Source: JAVBJN01 sp031546985
GTDB lineage: Bacteria > Bacteroidota > Bacteroidia > Chitinophagales > Chitinophagaceae
Assembly: GCA_031546985.1 (NCBI GenBank)
Contig: JAVBJN010000007.1
Coordinates: 1 to 35,460 of the forward strand
DNA length: 35,460 bases
Direction: 5' to 3'
The notes beneath the pieces were generated by a model. It did no database searches and was not told the origin of the DNA. It saw nothing but the letters and a program-made list of their open reading frames with translations. Positions 30,997 through 35,460 of the stretch are shown in pieces (the stretch's first letter is position 1; each line of letters starts with the position of its first letter). Position numbers and translations under genes: made by a program.

Positions 30997-31313
30997 GGTA
31001 GTTTGATTGTTAGAATTTCTCGTAGGGATTTAAAAATTGTGGCTTGGTTTCGTTTAGCATACCGGGTGGGTAGCCCTTTCGTTAACCCATCTGTTGGTTT
31101 AGCATTTCTAAAGTGTGAACAAATTTATGTTTTTGCACAATTGATAAAAAATAAATATATAATAATATAAAGCGTAACAAAATGAGACATTGACGCATTT
31201 GGCATCTTTTAACTTTTTCCGCCAATCAAAAATTTGCACAGCCAAAAGAATACTATATTTTTATAAATCGAACTATTCACATTACATAACTATTTTAAAA
31301 ATCAACCACCCTA
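30997..31313. other. 317-bp divergent intergenic region
   Basis: Contains no gene. It must hold the promoters of both the phospholipase and the fusion enzyme. CAAATTTA at 31120-31127 is a possible minus-strand -7 box (TAAATTTG) for the phospholipase, without a good -33 box. No clear promoter was found for the fusion gene and no clear Fnr-type site was found. Confidence 0.35.
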
Positions 31314-34300
31314 ATGAAACCACTCAACTTTGAAGAAAGATTTCATGAAGTATGGAAACATTGCCAACGTGGCCTGGTGTATCCCTCACCCCATGCAATT
31401 TTTGCTACCTTCTGGCTAAACCAGCCTGCCAGCAGACAACAACTGGCAGAATTGATGGCTTATTTGCGCGAGTCAATTACTACTAACGAAGCGCTTAAAG
31501 GCCACAATACCACTGCGGTACTGGGCGTTTCGTTCCAGAACTGGGCTGTTATCTGTGAGCAGGACGGTCTGTCGCTTCCGGCAGGTATGCGCTTTAACCA
31601 TACCGTGGATGGCGATCCTTTCCACTCCAAAGTATTTAAGGCTTCCAATGGCATTTTTAACGATGCACATGGCGATATATGGGTGCATATCAAAAGCGAT
31701 TACGAGCAGGACTGCGATATGGTGCTGGATATTCTGGTAGCTTATCTTGAAAAACTGGGCACCCGCGACGTATTTGCACAAAAAGCCGCTTCCAAATCTA
31801 CCCAGAACGATGGCCACAATGGCAAAGTACTGGGCTGCCGCTTCTCCGAAAACCTCAACAACCCTTCCGACCCCATTAGCATTGCCAAACACACGCTGAT
31901 TGGTGGCGAGGACATGGCGCATTTTGGCGGATCGTTTGTAATGGCCCAGCGCTTTCTTATCAACTGGAACCAGATCAATAACCTAACCGAAGACCAGATC
32001 GAAGACCTGATAGGCCGCAAAACCGACGATACCATTATTCCCGACAGGGACTCCCGCTCGCACATCAAATCGGCAAGGGTACAGGACGAAGACGGCAACA
32101 CTACGCCTGTCCTGCGCCTGGGTCTGCCATTTGGCCGGGCCAAGCAAACCCAGGGCGGTTTCCGCACACCCAAATCGGTTACGGTATCAGATGAAGAAGG
32201 CATTTATTTTGCCGGCTTCTGTAAAGATGCTACCATACTCGAAAACATTATGTTTAACCAGGTAGGTCCAGATGAAGGTTTCATGAACGACCGCCTGTTT
32301 AACCACCTGAAATCGGACCTGGGCGGATTTTTCTATATCCCCAGCGTACAGGATCTCGAGCTAGATCAGATGAAAGCATACAGCAACGATTTTACCCAGA
32401 TGGATATGGGCAACTGGCTGTCTTTCCCAGGTGTGGACTGGACCCGGCTCGACCGCCATTTCCAGAACGCGTCGGATAATGGCCTGATGTATTACAACCA
32501 CAAGAACTACCTGTTTACCATGGCTACCGGCATTGGCCGTAACAACGATTACTTCCAAACGCCCACTACCCGCATTCTGAGCCTGCTGGAAAACATTTTC
32601 TCGCTGTGGCAGGACAACTGGTACTTTAACCGCAAGCAGGAAGAAATAAAAGGCGATATCCGCTATTACGCCGACCAATATACCGGCTCCGATAAGCCTG
32701 CCGATATTATGAAAGAATCGATCATGGTGCGCAAGGGTTGGGCTACCCGTTTGAGTCTGCACCTGTTCAGCTCTGCCGAATATGGTTTCAGAGGCCGTAA
32801 AATAAAACTCGAAGACGGCACGCTGGTGCCTTACTCTGCCTTCCTGGAAAAGAAAGGAGAAGTGGTGTACGGCTCCGATACCTTCCGCATTTCGCCGGAA
32901 GAAATTATTGTAGGTGCTATGCCCAACCTCTCTTTGGGTGAAGGGCGTTATGTGATGAAATACCTGTCGGATGCGGAGCGCCTGGATGGTTTCCTAAGCA
33001 ACCTTAGCGAAGCATCTGGCGTAGGACACGTGATTCCTGATTACGAAAAAGCCCTGCAAAAAGGTTTGAACGGACTCAAAGCCGAGGTGCTGATGCATGA
33101 AAAAAATGCTAAGACACCCGAGCAAAAAGACCTGTACCACGCTGCAATGCTGTCGCTGGATGGTATTTCGGAATACTGCCTCAACTACGCTGCCCTGGCC
33201 CGCGATACCGCGGCTAAAATGAGCGAAGGCCAGCAGTGGGAAAAAGACAACCTCGATGCTATAGCCCAACGTATGACCAAGCTGGCTACCGAAAAGCCCG
33301 ATACATTTATAGAGGCCGTGCAACTCATTTTTACCCTGCACACCTGCCTGCACCTGAATGGCGAACCTACCGCACTGGGCAGGATGGATCAATTGCTGCT
33401 TCCGTTTTATAAAAACGGACAAATTGAGGAAGACGAAGCACAGGAGATCATCGACGCGTTCTATATTAAGCTGGACGAAAAAGTGCAGCAGAACCGTATG
33501 TTTATGGAAGATCACCAGCCATTTGGCAACCTGGCTATGGGCGGCAGCTCGGGCCCCTACCCACAAGGCGCATCGCTGGGCCAGTGGATTCAGCAGATTA
33601 CCGTGGGTGGCACCATAGCCGATGGCACTAGCGACTTTGAGGCTACCACACCGGCCTACAACCCTATAACCAGGTTATTTATACGCGCATCGGGCCGTTT
33701 GCCTTTAAACGCGCCTTGCCTCTCGTTAAGAACGAGGAAGGATATACCACGTGAAATTCTGGAAGACGCGGCACATGCTATCCTCTCCGGTGGCGCGCAC
33801 CCCATTCTGCTCAACGACGAAAAGATCATTAGTGGTTTGTTCCACAGCGGCGATAATGTAGGCGGCGGCCTGGGCTCCGAAACCAACAAATGGCGCTCGG
33901 ATGTAACGCTAAAATCGGCACAGAACTACGCTTGCGATGGTTGTTACGAACCACAGTTCCCCGGCGAAAACTGGTTTTCGCTTGGTGGCTTCTCTACCCT
34001 CAAACCGCTGGAATGCGCGCTAAACCAGGGACGCACTTATTCTTCTGCCGGACAATCTTACCTGTTTGGGCAGGTAGAATCGCTGCGCACCAAACCGGCC
34101 GAGCAGATTGGCAGTTTTGAAGAGCTGGTAGATATCTACTTTGAGCACTTCAAATTACTCAACCGCAAAGCCTTTAACGGCCAACTGATGGGCTATGGTG
34201 CGAATACCAAATTCTGTCCGGCACCGTTACTCAACGTACTCATGGATGACTGCCTGGCCAAAGGGCAGGATTTCTACAGCGGCGGTGCAAAATATAATAT

Positions 34301-35258
34301 CTACGGCCCTTGCTACATTGCGTTAAGCTCGGCCATCAACTCCTTATACGCCATTAAACAAATGGTGTTTGACGAGAAAAACGCGGTAACTACGCTGCCC
34401 GAGCTGCTCGAGTGCCTGTGCTGCGACTGGGGACATAAAATGACAGAACCCTTTATCAGCAACCTGGCCGGTGATGCACGCATAGCTGCCAGATCCGACC
34501 GCTTTAAGCGCCTCAGAGAAGTAGCTTTGGCCCAACCACGCTACGGCAGGGGCAATAAAGAAGTAGACGATTTTGGTAATACCATTGTAGCGGGTGTAGC
34601 CAGCATTTCGGTAGAAACCTTTACCAATCCGTGGTCGCAGATGTATGATACCATGAAAGGTATGGCCGAGCGTTTTGGTACCGAAGAATATCCGTTTGGT
34701 TTACAAATACAACCGGGCGTAGGTACTTTCGAAAACCATGTAGAAATGGGCGCCTGGAATGGTGCCAGTGCAGATGGCCGCCGTTTGGGCACCACCGTAG
34801 CCGCCGACCTGAGCGCTGCGCCCAGCCCTGCCGACAGACCTATTGAGCACCAGCTCGCAGGCTTTGAAGAATCGCTGGCAGGCTTTGATGGCACAGGAGC
34901 CGATATGATGTCGGATGGTGCGCCTACCGATTACAATATTGATGAAAACTTTCCGGTAGAAAGGCTCATTAGCGTATTGCAGCAGTTTGCCCAGGGACAA
35001 TCGTCGAACATCCTTACCGTTACAGTAGCCAATCCCGATACTTTTGGCGAGGCCGTTGGCTCTCCCGAGCAATTCGATCTGCTGCGGGTACGTACCGGCG
35101 GATGGTCCAACTTCTTCACCTCGGTGTTCCCGCTTATCCAGGATCAGCACCGCAGAAGACCGGTATCTACCCCAGAGCCGGTGGTTAAAGCAAAGGCCGC
35201 AAAAGGCTGCCCTTTCCACCAGCATGCGGTAACCACAACCGAGTCTGCAGAATCATAA
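31314..35258 (+). CDS. DyP-type peroxidase / glycyl radical enzyme fusion
   Basis: 1314 residues. Residues about 1-380 are a DyP-type heme peroxidase resembling YfeX: 'GGSFVMAQRFLINWNQINNL', 'IGRKTDD', proximal-type His250 ('RSHIKS'), distal-type Arg268 ('LRLGLPFG'). The usual catalytic Asp ('FIDGTENP') is Glu179 in 'FSENLNNP'. Residues about 400-1280 are a pyruvate formate-lyase-like glycyl radical enzyme: 'YACDGCYEP' with the thiyl-type Cys877, 'ADGRRLG', and the glycyl-radical loop 'RVRTGGWSNF' with Gly1263. The C-terminal 50 residues are a basic linker ending 'GCPFHQH', a Cys-Pro motif like heme regulatory motifs. No radical-SAM activase gene is in the window. The GxEP motif resembles diol dehydratase-type more than PFL itself; substrate unknown. 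A long frame with consistent codon use and domains in order argues against an assembly join. Confidence 0.9.
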   Translation: MKPLNFEERFHEVWKHCQRGLVYPSPHAIFATFWLNQPASRQQLAELMAYLRESITTNEALKGHNTTAVLGVSFQNWAVICEQDGLSLPAGMRFNHTVDGDPFHSKVFKASNGIFNDAHGDIWVHIKSDYEQDCDMVLDILVAYLEKLGTRDVFAQKAASKSTQNDGHNGKVLGCRFSENLNNPSDPISIAKHTLIGGEDMAHFGGSFVMAQRFLINWNQINNLTEDQIEDLIGRKTDDTIIPDRDSRSHIKSARVQDEDGNTTPVLRLGLPFGRAKQTQGGFRTPKSVTVSDEEGIYFAGFCKDATILENIMFNQVGPDEGFMNDRLFNHLKSDLGGFFYIPSVQDLELDQMKAYSNDFTQMDMGNWLSFPGVDWTRLDRHFQNASDNGLMYYNHKNYLFTMATGIGRNNDYFQTPTTRILSLLENIFSLWQDNWYFNRKQEEIKGDIRYYADQYTGSDKPADIMKESIMVRKGWATRLSLHLFSSAEYGFRGRKIKLEDGTLVPYSAFLEKKGEVVYGSDTFRISPEEIIVGAMPNLSLGEGRYVMKYLSDAERLDGFLSNLSEASGVGHVIPDYEKALQKGLNGLKAEVLMHEKNAKTPEQKDLYHAAMLSLDGISEYCLNYAALARDTAAKMSEGQQWEKDNLDAIAQRMTKLATEKPDTFIEAVQLIFTLHTCLHLNGEPTALGRMDQLLLPFYKNGQIEEDEAQEIIDAFYIKLDEKVQQNRMFMEDHQPFGNLAMGGSSGPYPQGASLGQWIQQITVGGTIADGTSDFEATTPAYNPITRLFIRASGRLPLNAPCLSLRTRKDIPREILEDAAHAILSGGAHPILLNDEKIISGLFHSGDNVGGGLGSETNKWRSDVTLKSAQNYACDGCYEPQFPGENWFSLGGFSTLKPLECALNQGRTYSSAGQSYLFGQVESLRTKPAEQIGSFEELVDIYFEHFKLLNRKAFNGQLMGYGANTKFCPAPLLNVLMDDCLAKGQDFYSGGAKYNIYGPCYIALSSAINSLYAIKQMVFDEKNAVTTLPELLECLCCDWGHKMTEPFISNLAGDARIAARSDRFKRLREVALAQPRYGRGNKEVDDFGNTIVAGVASISVETFTNPWSQMYDTMKGMAERFGTEEYPFGLQIQPGVGTFENHVEMGAWNGASADGRRLGTTVAADLSAAPSPADRPIEHQLAGFEESLAGFDGTGADMMSDGAPTDYNIDENFPVERLISVLQQFAQGQSSNILTVTVANPDTFGEAVGSPEQFDLLRVRTGGWSNFFTSVFPLIQDQHRRRPVSTPEPVVKAKAAKGCPFHQHAVTTTESAES

Positions 35259-35296
35259 AAAAATGGCCTTGTACGATTGGTACAAGGCCATTTTTT
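35258..35296 (+). terminator. Terminator of the fusion gene
   Basis: A 17-bp perfect stem (35258-35274 and 35280-35296) with loop GATTG, ending in six T. It overlaps the last base of the stop codon. Confidence 0.92.
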
Positions 35297-35306
35297 CTTC
35301 CCCTAT

Positions 35307-35336
35307 TTTGAAATGTAAAAACCAGCCTTATCTTTG
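35307..35336 (+). promoter_or_regulatory. Promoter of tRNA-Leu(CAG), copy 2
   Basis: TTTG at 35307-35310, 18 bp, TATCTTTG at 35329-35336, the same geometry as copy 1, 25 bp before the tRNA. Confidence 0.75.
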
Positions 35337-35361
35337 TGCTCCCTGAAACACGGAACCTGTT

Positions 35362-35445
35362 GCCCAGATGGCGAAATTGGTAGACGCACTGTGTTCAGGT
35401 CGCAGCGCCCGCAAGGGTGTGCTGGTTCGAATCCAGTTCTGGGCA
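35362..35445 (+). tRNA. tRNA-Leu(CAG), copy 2
   Basis: Identical body to copy 1 (anticodon CAG), but followed by CTA instead of an encoded CCA, so CCA must be added after transcription. The downstream terminator would lie outside the window. Confidence 0.95.
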
Positions 35446-35460
35446 CTACAAAAAACCCCT

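Larger units (their letters stand above)
35307..35445 (+). repeat. Direct repeat, copy 2 (promoter plus tRNA-Leu)
   Basis: Second copy of the repeat described at 26927-27066. Homology stops at the discriminator base of the tRNA. Confidence 0.85.

Noticed and set aside
31140..31230. Fnr-type anaerobic site before the fusion gene
   Set aside because: Sequences such as TTGAC...GCAT are too poor a match to the dyad TTGAT-N4-ATCAA.
1..35460. CRISPR array
   Set aside because: No set of regularly spaced identical repeats was found; the 20-bp period repeats at 15622 have only two or three units and no spacers.

Overview
The window looks like a Bacteroidota chromosome, probably of the Chitinophagaceae/Sphingobacteriales type. 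The signs are repeated promoters of the Bacteroidota form (TTTG, about 19 bp, TAnnTTTG), start codons with no obvious Shine-Dalgarno sequence, a GldM C-terminal domain protein, a DUF4248 protein and Rhs ends of the 'SVDPLA...SPY...NNPI' type. No phylogenetic test could be run, so the family is an inference.

Layout. (1) 1-4.3 kb: a CDP-6-deoxysugar operon for a surface polysaccharide: partial glucose-1-phosphate cytidylyltransferase, CDP-glucose 4,6-dehydratase, an RmlC-like epimerase, an RmlD-like reductase and an RfbH/ColD-like PLP dehydratase. (2) 4.3-7.2 kb: small membrane proteins, a family 2 glycosyltransferase and an orphan sensor histidine kinase. (3) 7.28-26.17 kb: an integrated element of about 18.9 kb, visibly more AT-rich than the flanks, inserted in the 3' end of a tRNA-Leu(GAG) gene. 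Its ends are marked by a 6-bp repeat TGTGCG (7283-7288 and 26161-26166). A large serine recombinase lies at the right end. (4) 26.2-35.46 kb: chromosome again, with tRNA-Leu(GAG), a PH-domain protein, and two near-identical tRNA-Leu(CAG) genes flanking an 8.3-kb segment that holds an alkylsulfatase, a PI-PLC-like phospholipase and a 1314-residue fusion of a DyP-type peroxidase to a glycyl radical enzyme.

Inside the element, the left part carries secreted proteins: two related transglutaminase-like proteins, the second ending in an Rhs-type junction and an HExxH putative metallopeptidase toxin, then a GldM-C protein and a run of small membrane, lipoprotein and secreted genes that are candidate immunity proteins. 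The middle has a 400-bp noncoding region with long inverted repeats and iteron-like repeats, then a minus-strand operon with two duplicated XRE regulators, a HEPN protein and two duplicated small proteins. The right part has an XRE regulator, a small secreted Rhs fragment, three related small proteins, a zinc-finger protein, an excisionase-like protein and the recombinase. No relaxase, type IV secretion gene or phage structural gene is visible, so the element looks like a non-conjugative integrative island.

The two most striking observations are the DyP/glycyl-radical fusion at 31314-35258, and the exact reconstruction of the element's insertion. Integration left the native tRNA terminator stranded about 19 kb away, supplied a replacement hairpin, and gave the recombinase ORF a new C-terminus read from the antisense strand of the tRNA.
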